The notes under the pieces: generated by a model
Database searches by the model: none
Seen by the model: the letters and a program-made list of their open reading frames with translations, nothing else
Told to the model about the DNA's origin: nothing
Source of the DNA: Sipunculus nudus
Lineage: Eukaryota; Annelida; Sipuncula; Golfingiida; Sipunculidae
Direction of reading: 5' to 3'
Assembly: GCA_026874595.1 (NCBI GenBank)
Contig: CM049317.1
Coordinates: 58,952,118 to 59,016,117, forward strand
Length of the DNA: 64,000 bases
Translations under genes and position numbers: made by a program
Part shown: in pieces, positions 46,442-58,430 of the stretch
How the letters are laid out: each line of letters starts with the position of its first letter
How positions within the stretch are numbered: position 1 is the stretch's first letter

Positions 46442-46862
46442 TTAATTTATATGGCAATAAGGGTGACCTGATAAAGGTATTACTGTCGATAAAAAAAGTT
46501 ACAAATGATGTCTTGTAAATATTTACATATACGTTATAAATTATGTCACTTTTCCTATCCAGCCAAAACTGATATTGACATGGCTTGCATGCAAATAATA
46601 TTGTATGTTGTCTTGTCCAGGTTAACAGACACTATTTCATTATCCTGTTTTCACAGATATATGGGGCTCGTTATGCAGTCGGCCTATGAGACTTTTTTGT
46701 AATTATGGGATTTACCGTGCTCATGTGACCTCAAGCTGGTTTTCGGTTCCTCAATGCTTCATCCAGATAGAGTGAGATGTGTAAACTGGTTTAATATACA
46801 TTTATATTTTCATTCAGATATGAAATTGATACTTCACCGATGCCTTTTGATTTTGAACATTC

Positions 46863-47446
46863 CTTTAAAGGGACATAATCAGGAGCAATATTATGCATTT
46901 TCTTTAACACTATCAGTTCAGCTTTACTTAATACAAAACTTTCCCAGCAAAACAATCCCAGCACACTATCTCAGTACCTCCCTTTGAGTTCTTTAACATC
47001 TTGTTATGGTTTTGCGTGTTTGTAAACACAGCTCACGTGTGCCTGTGTACAAAAACAAGGCCGCGTGGACGGAGGTCGGATTTTGCGCATGCGCGACAAA
47101 GATTCGATGTTTCAGCCAGCGGGAACATGCATTACATTTTTGCAGTCCCAGGCGCGTTGCTTATGTTGACACATGGGATCGCGCCCGGTCCACTGTTTTT
47201 AACATTCGTGTACAGAAATAAGCCATCGGCTTCAGTGCAAAATTTTGCAAGTACCAATTTATTTCATAGAGAAGCGTTATTTTTCATGTTATCATGGGAT
47301 CGCGCCCGGTCCACTGTTTTTAACATTCGTGTACAGAATTAAGCCATCGGCTTCAGTGCAAAATTTTGCAGGTATCAATTTATTTCATAGAGAAGCGTTA
47401 TTTTTCATGTTAATTCAACATGCTTTATAGGTGATTGGCCCCGTTT
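46863..47446. mobile_element. Element N copy with internal 121-bp duplication
   Basis: TIR-like ends as in 43190-43634. 47172-47292 and 47293-47413 are a near-perfect tandem duplicate of 121 bp beginning CATGGGATCGCGCCCGGTCC. The frames at 47001-47430 run through the duplication and repeat the same peptide; they are not genes. Confidence 0.75.
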
Positions 47447-47719
47447 GACTATATGTCGTAATATCTTTCGAGACATTAAATCAGAAAATAATATTTCTTT
47501 TGTCGGTATGAAACTATAATATCAGCAGTGTTTTTAGAGGTAACTTTCTGCATTTTTTTCTTCAAACAGCTGTAAAATTAACATTTATATCTGAATAATT
47601 CTATAATTCTATTAAGGTTTCGGACTACGTATAACATATGCCTTTCCTGGTGTCAACCAAGCCAAAGTAACGCATTTACATTTCCTGGATGCGTATCCTA
47701 AATGATATTCATAACACCG

Positions 47720-47860
47720 AGAAACCCCCGAGAGGCGCACTCGTTTGTAAGCAAATTCTCGCGCCGCTCCTGAGTTATGGGCCGTAAAATCTCTCTCAGT
47801 TTGGGATTCGAACTCACGATCTCCCGATCACCCTGGCTAGGTAACAAAGGTCGGTTTTAT
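47720..47860 (-). repeat. Possible tRNA-derived SINE fragment
   Basis: On the - strand GATCGGGAGATCGTGAGTTC leads into GTTCGAATCCC, a good RNA polymerase III B box (47803-47813). The A-box half is missing or degraded and no cloverleaf can be drawn, so it is not a functional tRNA gene. Confidence 0.4.
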
Positions 47861-47902
47861 GATTTCAGAAATAATCCAGAAGTATGCATTCTCAGGTTTG
47901 CA

Positions 47903-48258
47903 TGCCTCCGCCCTGTGGGCGGTCCTTAATGAGGGGCACTCCGCAATCCGTGTTTTCATTCAGTTGTTGGCCCATATTCCTAGGTTCATTGGTGCATAAT
48001 TATGTTCTCTAACAAGTGCCTGCACTTATTCGGCCAATATTTCAATGTTCGATCGGGCATATGTGACTGCATATTTTCTGAATATTCCTGGAAGTCCTTC
48101 CTGGATCCGGATCACGAGCCGGGCCCACATCAAAATCTCATCGATTCTTCACTGATCCATTGAAAATTTTACATGATTCCATTCACGATTGTGTGAGCAA
48201 ATATACACACACACACACACATAAAGTTGAATGAAAGCATACCCTACTGGCGGAGGCA
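47903..48258 (+). mobile_element. Dispersed family S, full copy (356 bp)
   Basis: Begins TGCCTCCGCC and ends GGCGGAGGCA, exact 10-bp inverted repeats. Internal landmarks: CACTTATTCGGCC, CATATTCCTAGGTTCATTGG, GAATATTCCTGGAAG, GGATCCGGATCACGAGCCGG, CTCATCGATTCTTCACTG, GAAAATTTTA, and an (AC)n stretch. No coding. A non-autonomous element; family members are at 2647, 24888(-), 28418(-), 56229 and 61187. Confidence 0.75.
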
Positions 48259-49330
48259 ATAAGCAAATTTAGAGGTTTGTAATCCTCGTGTTGCCAAACA
48301 ATACAGAAAGGCAATATCTGAAACGACATGACACTTAACTTCCTAGTACATTAATTAAATTCGGCACATTTTTGCAAGTCACTAAATAAAATGAATTAAC
48401 TGAAAAGAAGTTTGTTTTGAATGGGGAACACATTGGTAATTATTTTCAGCAATATCTGTGTGGACACTAGGACTGAAATGAGTATAACATTCGGGCCTTT
48501 CGAAGATTTTCGGTATCTGAATCTCGTTACTTTGATTTCATTATACAACGATATATTCCTAAAGCAAAATATACTAATGAATGGCATATCTGGTTTATCG
48601 GATAAGCTCTTATGGATAGTTTTTGCCTATGTGATTATATAATGAACCGAAGCTTATACTTGAAAGATTCATGCAGGGGATATTTTCAAGGTGCATGACG
48701 ACTTATTTTAATTGTTTTAGACAGTAGCAGGTCTGTAATTGTAATTTTATATATAACACAAATTTATTTTTGCTGTACAAGCCTGCTTAAGTACCAAAAT
48801 CATGGTTAAGGCTCGAGTAATGGGTCAGAACTACTTTGACTCGAGCTCTCGAGTGTGTAACGATCATTCTGACATTTTGCCTTACCCCTGTATTATCTCA
48901 TGTATGACGGGGCTCATGAGGCACACGTGACGAGCTCAAGAGGCACACACATGCGAGGCACAAAATCAAGCCGGGATAGTGACGCAGACGTGAAAGATTT
49001 ATTCTAAAATATGATTAAGCATATAATTAAGCTGAGGAAGCTACAGTCCTCCTCAAGTTCGAATACCCGACTACAGGTGGCGCTTTAACAACTTAAATTA
49101 AAAGAGTTAAAAGTTGGACCTTATGAACCAATTAAATGAAGAGTTACTGGAATAACAATGTTCCTTACTAGAAGACAAGAAGCAATGAACGGACTACGAA
49201 CGGAAGCAGGCATGGACACATGCTCCCATTATGCTTTTATTTAAATTTAAAAAAAAAATGTAATTTTACCATCGTCTCGAGTTTATTCAGAGAGAACTTT
49301 TGTTTTGATTGTCGGCGAAATGTCCTTTAA

Positions 49331-49426
<96 letters not shown>

Positions 49427-50847
49427 AATGGTATAGGATACCTATATTGCACTGTCTTGGTATACCATTATGAGAGAATGTCGGATCCATCCTTGGGTAT
49501 ATTGCCTTTGCTTTGGTTAAACTAGGTGCAAAGGAAATATTTGTTTTTCAAAAGCTAAACGGATTCGTTCGAGTCCTGTCATTGTTTAACTTCATGAGTA
49601 CGCAGGCGACGCAAAAGGCACACACGTAAAGTAGCCGGTAGCATGACTTTGGCGACTAATCTACTCGGTTCCAAATATAGTGTACTGCTTTCTGATAAAT
49701 GTTCCAGCTCTCAATATTAGTACTATAAAGACCCTTTGGCTTTCCAAATTACAATGGCCTTGTATAAGTAGAGATCCAAATTGCATTAGCCCTGAAAAAA
49801 GACCACATATCTTCTAGTTCAGACAGGTCAGGTGATAATGCGATATGCGAGTGTTGTGAAACATCCAATCTATTTAACATGACACATACAGGCAGGGGCT
49901 TCAATACAGGGTGGTTATAGTTCCGCCCGCCCCTTTTAAGCAAGGAGGTGGTCAATGTTATCATCAACCCTGCAACCCTGACTTTGGTTCCATTTCTGAG
50001 TTTACTATGAAAAATAATACATGCATATCTAAACCTTTTTTAGAATTTGAACTTAATACTTTATTTTTGAAAACCTTCTTCTTAATTGAAATTTATATGA
50101 AAAGTGTTACACAGACAATAAAAGGTGTATATATGTGTGTGTGGGTGTGTGTGTAAGTGTGTTTGTGTTTCAAAAAAAGGTCGTCCCAACTTTGATTACC
50201 CACTCGGGCCTGTGAGTGATCCCCCCAACTTTGAAGATAAATTGACGCTACTGCGCACATGACCGAATTACATTGTTGACCAGAGCTGCAAAAGAAAATT
50301 TGATCGAGTATTATGTTCATAATCTGATATTACCGGTACACTTTCTCCCACAGCCGGCACACGTGCCCTCAAAACATTACGACGGTCCCTCATGTAAGTC
50401 CTCTCTAATTACCTTGACCTGCGCGATATGATACCCCGCGGAGAAAAACCCGTATATAGCACCAGGGTTCCCAATATTAGGACGATGGAATGTCGTTTTT
50501 TCCACACAGCATATTGTGTTTAAACTCATAAAACCTACATACGATGTTGTATAGTTGACCTGTTCCCACGCCAAGATGAGTAATAGTAGCTATGAATGAT
50601 CGCTGAAAATGGCAGCGCAGAGCGTTTTGCGATGTTATTATATGTACCAAGGTTCCGTTACAAAGTGGAATGATAGTCTACCTTCGATTTTGTGTGATTT
50701 CTGAATTTGTCAGGAGTATAGATTATGCCGTATCCGTATCTGCATCAATAAAATATTTATAAAACAATGCAGGGTATAGTATCTCCGTATGTATATTTAC
50801 ATTAACAGCTATCGGTGAGCAAATATTTATTAGACCAAGGCGAATAC

Positions 50848-50899
<52 letters not shown>

Positions 50900-51767
50900 T
50901 CTAACTTTAATTTCTCAGCCCCCCCCCCCCCCCGCCCCCACAAAGGTCACAGGTCAAAAAAAGCATGCAATACAAACGATAGCCACTGGATATGTTTGTC
51001 CGCCCTCGTAAAGATCTTAATGAATAATAAATTGGACTTTTGTGGAGAAATGGGCATTTCCCGGTTTCAAATTATGGTTGTTGGTGTAAAAATCACCAAA
51101 TATTTTTGATAAATGTCCTTGAATTAACGTTTAAGGGGGAGCCATGGGTTCATAACGAAACGGACTTGGATGTGGATACAAGCGTAGTCGGAGGTATGCG
51201 CTCTCTGAGTGCTTTCCACCCACCCAAGTGATAGCCGTTGCCGTGTCCCCTCACACTCACAATATACAGAGTCACACATACACGTATAAATTCATACACA
51301 AATTTTTATAAAAACAAATTTATTTATATCTCCTCGATGAAGCAAAAAATATATAAAAATTAATAAAGGACTTTTAATATATATAAATATAATTATAAAT
51401 ATATATACATGTATATAAATATGAATATATATAATTTATGTGTGTATGCATATCTGTTCAACGGATAGAGGGAATAATCCTTTTCATATAAATGCATATA
51501 TGTTAATCTGTCAAGTGCAGCAAAAAAAAGTCCTGTTATACATATAAATATATATTAATAATCTATATGTAAAGATGTCTCCGATAGTCCTACTCACGTG
51601 CTTTCTAGCCATCCAAATAATAGCCGTTGTCGTATTCATGCAATTTTAAACACACTTCAATATCATATGAATATGTGTATATATGTGCATATATAGTGTA
51701 GCTATATATGCATATTTATATATGTATATCTTTCCAGTGCACAAGAAAATAGTCGTTGTAATATATA

Positions 51768-51807
<40 letters not shown>

Positions 51808-52617
51808 TTAAGCAGTCTTGCTTATTAGTATGAAAGTACGTTTTCGGGGGAATAAGTACTCGTAATTTTTCTTCATTCTGTTAGAGTGGAACGTGTATTA
51901 CGGTATTAAAAACTCTGCACGAGGCACCTGTCATTGGGCATGTACTTAACAAACCATATCAACTGTTGGGCTTTGTAGAAAACTGTGAAATTGTTTTCAT
52001 CTTGTTCCGGTGAGAGCGTTTTGGAGTAAAATGCAGCAACTGCTCTTTTGTTTTTTATCACAGATGGTCCGTACAGAGATAAAACGTTAAAAACTCAAGT
52101 ACTGAACATGTTGGCACTTGTGTGTCATGTACTCTCTAGGTACAACAGAACTTTGGTATTCCAGCTATCTAAGCAGGTGGTTCAGTGTCATCGGATTCTA
52201 TAGTGTTGTTTACTTGCTTTGCTCTCTGTGTTTAAATTGGTCGCAGAAACGAAATGACTGCAGTAGTCTGTACGAAAAATCTGATTGAAATATACAGCTG
52301 ATAAGATTTAAAATGAAACACATGTAATTGCATCTCGTTATAATGAATCTCCTTACAACAAACTGAAACCTGTTATTGGGTGTTTTATCTGTTTAAAAAA
52401 GATTAAGGTAAATGAGAAAATAGCATGGAAAACGAACATAATTTGGGATAGATGTATGACGGAGTAGAAGAAAAGACCGGGGTGGGGCTCTCTGCGCTGA
52501 ATCGTACTCATAAGAGTACCACTTGGCGGCTCACAGATTGTGGGTGAATAAATCATTTCCCACAATTCAACGGGACTTCTAAATACACCAAATGAACAGT
52601 GTATATCTATCTATCGA

Positions 52618-52618
<1 letters not shown>
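48259..52618. other. Intergenic region with microsatellites, no gene seen
   Basis: 4.4 kb between the lectin and ACE-like genes. Contains (TA)n-(TG)n-(TA)n at about 49338-49422, (TG)-rich at 50125-50170, (TA)n at 50849-50895, a poly-C run at 50921-50935 and (TA)n at 51774-51802. A very AT-rich stretch (51300-51800) has loosely repeated GATAGCCGTTG / AATAGCCGTTGTCG / AATAGTCGTTGT phrases. No frame is convincing. Confidence 0.55.

Positions 52619-52664
<46 letters not shown>
52619..52664. repeat. (TA)n microsatellite
   Basis: About 23 TA units abutting the 27-bp minisatellite. Confidence 0.95.
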
Positions 52665-52666
<2 letters not shown>

Positions 52667-53650
52667 AATCGAAGATCTTGGACCCGGACTTGGAATCGAA
52701 GGTCCAAGACTCGGAGTTTGAATCGAAGGTCGAAGACTCGGACTTGAAATCGAAGATCCTGGTCTCGTACATTGAATCGAAGGTCCTTCATTCGGAGTGG
52801 GAATCGAAGGTCCTGGACTCGGGCCTGGAATCGAAGGTCCTGGACTCGGACTTTGAATCGAAGGTCCTGGACTGGGAGTTGGAATCGAAGGTCCTGGACT
52901 CGGACTTGAAATCGAAGATCCTGGTCTCGTACATGGAATTGAAGGTCCTTCACTCGGAGTGGGAATCGATGGTCCTGGACTCGGACCTTGAATCGAAGGT
53001 CCTGGACTCGGACTTTGAATCGAAGATCTCGGACTCGGACTTTGAATCGAAGGTCCTTCACTCGGAGTTGGAATCGAAGGTCCTTCACTCGGAGTTGGAA
53101 TTGAAGGTCCTGGTCACACACTTGGAATCAAAGATCCTGGACTTTGAATCGAAGATCCTTGACATGGACTTGAAAAAGAAAGTCCTGGACTCGGACTTGG
53201 AATAGAAAATCCTGGACTTTGACTTGGAATCGAAGGTCCTGGACTGGGACTTTGAATCGAAGATCCTTGACTCGGACTTGGAATCGAAGGTCCTGGACTC
53301 GGACTAGGAACCTTAGTTTCTTGACTCGGACTATGAATCAAAGGTCCTGGACACGGAATTGGAATCGAAAATCTTGGCCTCGGTCTTTGAAAGACGGCCT
53401 TGGACTTGGAGTTGATATCGAAGATCCTTCACTCAGAGTTGGAATCGAAGTTCCTGGACTCGGACTTAGAATCAAAGGTCCTGGACTCGAATTTGAAATC
53501 GGAGGTTCTGGCCTCGGAGTTAAAACGATGGTCCTGGACTCGGACTTAGAATCAAAGGTCCTGGACTCGGTCATGGAATCGAAGGTCCTGGACTGGGACT
53601 TGGAATCGACGGTCCTTGACTGGGACTTGGATTTGGAGTTCAAGGCTGGA
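52665..53650. repeat. 27-bp minisatellite, about 36 units
   Basis: Units GAATCGAAGGTCCTGGACTC plus GGACTTT/GGACTTG. Period 27 is divisible by three, so frames of up to 180 codons stay open on both strands (repeated ESKVLDSDL or its shadows). The units are old: many substitutions and some length changes. Degraded units continue to about 54045. I do not regard the frames as genes: no splice framing, start context or neighbouring exons. Confidence 0.95.
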
Positions 53651-54053
53651 GAAACCAAACCCTGTGCATCTCGAGTCAAGTAGGGAAAAAAAGATGTCAG
53701 TTCAGGTCTAGTATTAATATTGGAAGACACACAAGAAAGAAAGAAAAAAAAAACAGTATACAGACTATTGGCAGAGTACTTTAAACACGATTAGACTGAT
53801 TCACCCTGAATGCCTTTACATTACAGACCGCTAACTAAATTCCATTTAACGTTTAAGTTAAAAAGCAAGCATGACCTAACATAAAAATGACACATTATTT
53901 CATACTATTTATTTTTTTATAGATATATTTTTTACTTGACTTGGACTCAGACTGGAACTCGGTTTCGAATAGACTCCAAGATGTTGGAGCTCGAGTTCAA
54001 GGGCTCTGACGGACTTGGAACCGACCAGCCTTGACTCGGAAAGTTAGAAAGAA

Positions 54054-54057
<4 letters not shown>
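53651..54057. other. Spacer upstream of ACE-like promoter
   Basis: Decayed 27-bp units at 53935-54045 (GACTTGGACTCAGACTGGAA, ..GGAACTCGG..) and AT-rich sequence between. No gene. Confidence 0.55.

Positions 54058-54110
<53 letters not shown>
54058..54110. repeat. (GA)n tract upstream of ACE-like gene
   Basis: About 26 GA units, 98 bp upstream of the TATA box. GA tracts near promoters can act as GAGA-factor type sites in some animals; here that is only a possibility. Confidence 0.9.
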
Positions 54111-54111
<1 letters not shown>

Positions 54112-54207
54112 CGGCTGGTTGCTGTTTTAACTGAATACTGATATGAATGTCCGCATCCCGATCCAGGTCTCCGATAACTGGGCCACATGTGGTCTGCCGA
54201 GTGTTGA

Positions 54208-54216
54208 TATAAATAG
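54208..54216 (+). promoter_or_regulatory. TATA box of ACE-like gene
   Basis: TATAAATAG, a near-ideal TATA box, 193 bp upstream of the chosen ATG. Transcription would start near 54240, giving a 5' UTR of about 170 nt without an intron. Confidence 0.55.
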
Positions 54217-54408
54217 AAACTCCCACCTAGCTAGTCAGCCTGTATGTCAAGTTATAGGCTTTAATACTTCTTGCGGCAGGGACTAGGTGTATTCAAGTAC
54301 TGCGCTTTCAGCATCAGCACCCAACGTGCCAGCATTTTAACCGAGTTTTATTTTGTCAGAGCTGGTGTTTTGCAGTCCATATCGTTTAACCGCCTTCTTC
54401 ACATAAAG

Positions 54409-54597
54409 ATGTTTTACCACAGTCTGTCCATTGCGTTGGTGATAGCCGGGCTGACAATGGCTGAATTTCGCACAGAATCTGAGGCAAATGATTGGATAGA
54501 TCTTTACGATACATTAGCAGCTAAGATATACAATAAGAGAGCCTTGTCATTATGGGCGTACTACACTAATTTGACAGATCACAACAAACAAGAATAT
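54409..54597 (+). CDS. ACE-like M2 peptidase, exon 1 (partial gene)
   Basis: First of five coding exons of a peptidase family M2 protein (angiotensin-converting-enzyme type: zinc dipeptidyl carboxypeptidase, secreted or membrane-anchored). From ATG at 54409, 63 codons, then GTAAGT, phase 0. Begins MFYHSLSIALVIAGLTMAEF, a signal peptide probably cleaved after TMA. The mature start reads SEANDWIDLYDTLAAKIYNK and then LSLWAYYTNLTD, the conserved N-terminal 'W-x-Y-x-T-N-(I/L)-T' helix of ACE with its N-glycosylation site. An in-frame ATG exists at 54271 but would bury the signal peptide 46 residues in, and lies close to the expected cap site. Confidence 0.88.
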
Positions 54598-54636
54598 GTA
54601 AGTACTATCTAACCATGACAAACGGATCTTGACAGG

Positions 54637-54638
<2 letters not shown>

Positions 54639-54728
<90 letters not shown>

Positions 54729-54739
54729 GAGAGAGAGAA
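54639..54739. repeat. (GA)n microsatellite, about 100 bp
   Basis: About 50 GA units starting 41 bp after the exon 1 splice donor, with a CAGACAGA interruption near the end. Confidence 0.95.
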
Positions 54740-56228
54740 ACGGTATGATGTACGTCCTGAAATGTCAATACTGACTATATAACTGTATGGACCATTGACC
54801 AAGTTGTGGCTCTGTTGTTTACAACTGGGTCTATATATGGACCTTTTCAAGTAACTGTGTTTTCTGATGGTGCAATGCCTGACAACGTGTATAGCGGTAC
54901 CGATAAGTTTCTTAATTTAAACAGAATATGGAACAAAGGCCTCACAGTACATATAAATAAAGACCTTAATTTATGGAATTCTGCCAATATTTACAATAGC
55001 GACTTCAAAAGGCATTCCTTAGGGTCCCCCTCGGACCCCTCCCCGTCCATGGTTTACACGTGTCTTGGCTGAAAATAGTACGCTGCGGGATCAGGCACTT
55101 TATTACACTTTAACGAAAGAATATTTTTCACATTATAATATTTATCATCTGATTAATCAAAGAAGTCTCATAAAACATTTATGCTCACATAATTGTTTCT
55201 TTAATAATAATACGCTCCTGCATGTTACGTCCCCTCCTCCCTTACATCGCCTGAGGATCCTGTTGGCACGGGGGATAAGCTCAAAGTTTAACACACATGC
55301 CGATTTGCTTCCATTCCATATTCCAGTTCACACGAATCTAATTTAAAGTCCAATTGATGTTAAAAATTGAAGGTTGATTCTGATGAATGTCTATACAATA
55401 GGTTCATTCCAGCAGAACATCATACAAACTAAAAGTGAAACTGTTGCTAACTACACTGTGAATTGTTGATCTTTACTGAAAAGGAGCCATTCATGAATTA
55501 AGAAAGGTATGCCAAAGTGCTCTCAGAGTAAAGTCTGGCGGTGCTTATATACATGTCTTCCTATCAGATCAACCAACCAGATTCATGAAGTTAACCTATT
55601 CAAAATTAAAATACACGCTTCTGGCCAAGATATACTAAATATTGCCCATTCAGGAGCTAGAACAAGTTAAAATAATTCATAAATCTGAATATCTTTAACA
55701 TAATTACCAGACCGTAAACGTTGTTAAGGCTTAATGATGTAACAAATGATACTATTAATATTCCTGACAACTTACCAGTGCAACTCTTGATAAGCTAGGT
55801 ATATAGTTTACAAGACTAAATGCTATTTCCTGCATTTAAGCCAGTGCGTTTTATACACAAGCTGGGTGGTACATTTAGTGGAATCTGGTACAATGGACAA
55901 CCGACCCCTAAGAAAGAAAAAAAAACAGACACAATATCTAATAAACTGACCTAGTGTCTCAGATTCTTTGATCTGGTATCTCAGATCCATGGCATGGGGT
56001 GGGCTAACAGCTATAAGCATCTCTATGGAATGCAACATTCTTTTCAGTTAATAAATAAATATTATGGAAAATAGTTATATAATATCGACAAAGAACAGAG
56101 AAATGTAATTTAACATGTAAATTAATACTGTATCATCTAATTAAAGTTAGCATTGTTAACTGACCAAAAAGATTTCTTTTTTTGTAAATTGTATAATAAA
56201 CTAGAAAACTGCATTCTAACGAACGTAA

Positions 56229-56543
56229 GCCTCCGTCATTCATGTATTCGGTCCATATTCCCAGGTTCATCCGTACATAAGTGACTTAAGATTTTTTTTA
56301 CTATTCCTTGATGACGTTCCTGGTTCCGGATCATGTGCCGGATCCAAACTAAAATCTAATCGACACATTCTCGAAATTCCCTGAACATTCAATGAAATTC
56401 CGTTCATGATTGCATAAGTGATATAGTGAACCAACATAAAAACAACACATGCACATACAAACACACGCACACCAACACGCGCATAGTCACACACACAAAC
56501 ACACCAAATGTGGATGAACGCTTACCCTGCTGGTGAAGGCAAT
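56229..56543 (+). mobile_element. Dispersed family S, copy in ACE intron 1
   Basis: Starts GCCTCCGTCATTCATG, contains TATTCGGTCCATATTCCCAG, GTTCCGGATCATGTGCCGGA, AATCTAATCGAC, an ACACAC-rich stretch and ends CTGGTGAAGGCAATG. Diverged from the 47903 copy. Confidence 0.7.
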
Positions 56544-56889
56544 GAGTTCTTGGGGGGTTCTTGTTGCAAATGGCCAGGGGGTTTCATGAACTGTTGATCA
56601 GATTAGATTTTATCTTAGCTAGTGGTGGGCCGATCATCGAGTTTTATCGAAAGTCAGTCAGTTTGCTGCCACTTTCAAGCGCTGGATTATCAAAGGAAAC
56701 CATCGATTACATCATAATAATGATTGTTTTCTTTCCAGAATGCCCTTTTGTTAAAAGCAAAAATGATTCTTCAATTTTTTTACCACATTGTGCGCTTCAT
56801 ATAATGAGTCTGTGTTCCCAAATAACTTCCATATGTAACTGAGTATGACACGGTAGATGCGTGAACGGTGGACTTATTAAACTTACTAG

Positions 56890-57120
56890 CAAACACCCGT
56901 GCTACGCACGGTTTGGGACGACACGACAATCCGTACGGTGGTATCGAAAATCCACAGAAAATTTGGAGATACGGAATATCACAAAAATCGCGTTACGATA
57001 TTAATATATAAATCCATTATAAGTATTGTGTTGTGGATAAATATCTTTCGGAACAGCGTTCGGAACATTTTTCGGAACAGCGTGCGGTCCCCCGAACCCA
57101 GTGCTTAACATGTGTTCGGG
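56890..57120. repeat. Dispersed repeat with CCGTGC hairpin
   Basis: ACTAGCAAACACCCGTGCTA continues to CGCACGG, a short hairpin; then CAATCCGTACGG.GGTATC, GGAGATACGGAA and ATTAATATATA. The block CAATCCGTACGGCGGTATCA .. ATTAATATATA recurs at 58358-58428. Small A/T-ending element of unknown class. Confidence 0.5.
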
Positions 57121-57690
57121 GTCTTTGACAAATAGTCACCTACACATGTACCCTGTGACATGAGAAACTGACCAACAGGATTACATATAAATACGAAAGA
57201 AACCGTTCACGGAATAGACCTAAGAAGAAAATGCAAAAATACCAGTTTTAGTTTTGAAAATAGTAACAATGATGGCCATGACTTATACACATAAAGCATA
57301 TATACTGAATTAAAGAATTAAAAGTCTTTAAAAACAAAAAGTATTACATTAACATTATTGAAAATAAGATGGCACATGCATGTAAAAGAAACAAATATCA
57401 GTACAAACGTATTAAATATACATTTTTACAGGAGTTACATATTTGTCACTGCAGTAATGAGAAAAAATCTCGATTTGCAAAACATTTAAAGTCTAAAATT
57501 ATGTGTTTACAACTTTGGTGGTGCCACTCCGACGTGTACACATCACACTGAACCAACCTCGATATGAATTTAGTTAAAATTTACTTTACATCTGTTACAT
57601 ATTAGGCCTGCATGTGTTGGTGAATATTTGTCAAGGACATAAATCACATGCAAGGCCCTGGATTTCGTGCGACCAAGTGCGACTGTATAT

Positions 57691-57986
57691 GACAAAAAAT
57701 AATAAAAGGTATGGTTCTCAGGCATCGCCCGCGTTAATTGTACTCCCCCTCCCGCATTAAACAATTTATTTTGATTTTCATCTTTCAAGAAGATAAAATG
57801 ATACAATTTTGATCAGATTTCCTTTGTTATGTGCTTTTGCGTGTATAACAAAACAATTCTGTTATTTTCAAACTTTCCCTGATCATGTGAAATTTTTATC
57901 GAAAAGAAACAAAACAAAGGTAAAACATCGCCCGGCCTCACAGGTTTCTGATATGAAGTGTCTGAGAACCATAGCCTTTTTCGGCC
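57691..57986. mobile_element. MITE M, copy 2
   Basis: Ends GGTATGGTTCTCAGGCAT and GTGTCTGAGAACCATAGCC, more diverged than copies 1 and 3, with the same interior landmarks (TTTTGATTTTCATCTTTCAA, GATACAATTTTGATCAG). Flanked by TA. In ACE-like intron 1. Confidence 0.8.
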
Positions 57987-58339
57987 TATTAATCACGATT
58001 TCCTGCAACCCGGTAGATTTGCACTCAAGCATATCAGGCTACGAAGAGGGCTCCTGCAAAACAATTCTTTCAAAGATCCCCCTTTTGAGAAGGAATCGCC
58101 GATGGGGATTATTTCTGGCCGGTCACTGTGAAATGTAAGAAAACCCCAGACAGGGCCCCCGGAGTAAAACTCTGTCCCGCCATCACACACTCTATGGCCA
58201 TTGTGTTACCGGGCCCGAAGACACAAAGAAAAGAGGCGCCCGCGGGGGAGCAAATATTAAAATTATTAATTATGCACGTTATACGCAAATATTGCAGATA
58301 AAAGTGGGTGGAATCTCTTCGGACAAACCCGGAGCATAT

Positions 58340-58430
58340 GAATGTCGAAAATCACGGCAATCCGTACGGCGGTATCAGAGGAGATACGGAAAATCACAAA
58401 AATCTCCTTACGCTATTAATATATAGATTA
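58340..58430. repeat. Partial copy of the 56890 repeat
   Basis: Shares CAATCCGTACGG.GGTATC, GAGATACGGAAAATCACAAA and TATTAATATATA with the copy at 56890-57015. Confidence 0.55.

Noticed and set aside
47001-47430. Frames of 113 and 61 codons sharing a repeated peptide
   Set aside because: The shared peptide is created by the 121-bp tandem duplication in element N.
47795-47850. tRNA gene on the minus strand
   Set aside because: Only the B box region is recognisable; no A box, no cloverleaf and no anticodon arm.
52579-53730. 180-, 154- and 130-codon frames
   Set aside because: Shadows of the 27-bp minisatellite in both orientations.
54806-55346. Two adjacent frames of 88 and 93 codons in ACE intron 1
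   Set aside because: Not similar to any M2 segment, no splice framing; exon 2 at 59384 continues the ACE alignment directly from exon 1 in phase 0.
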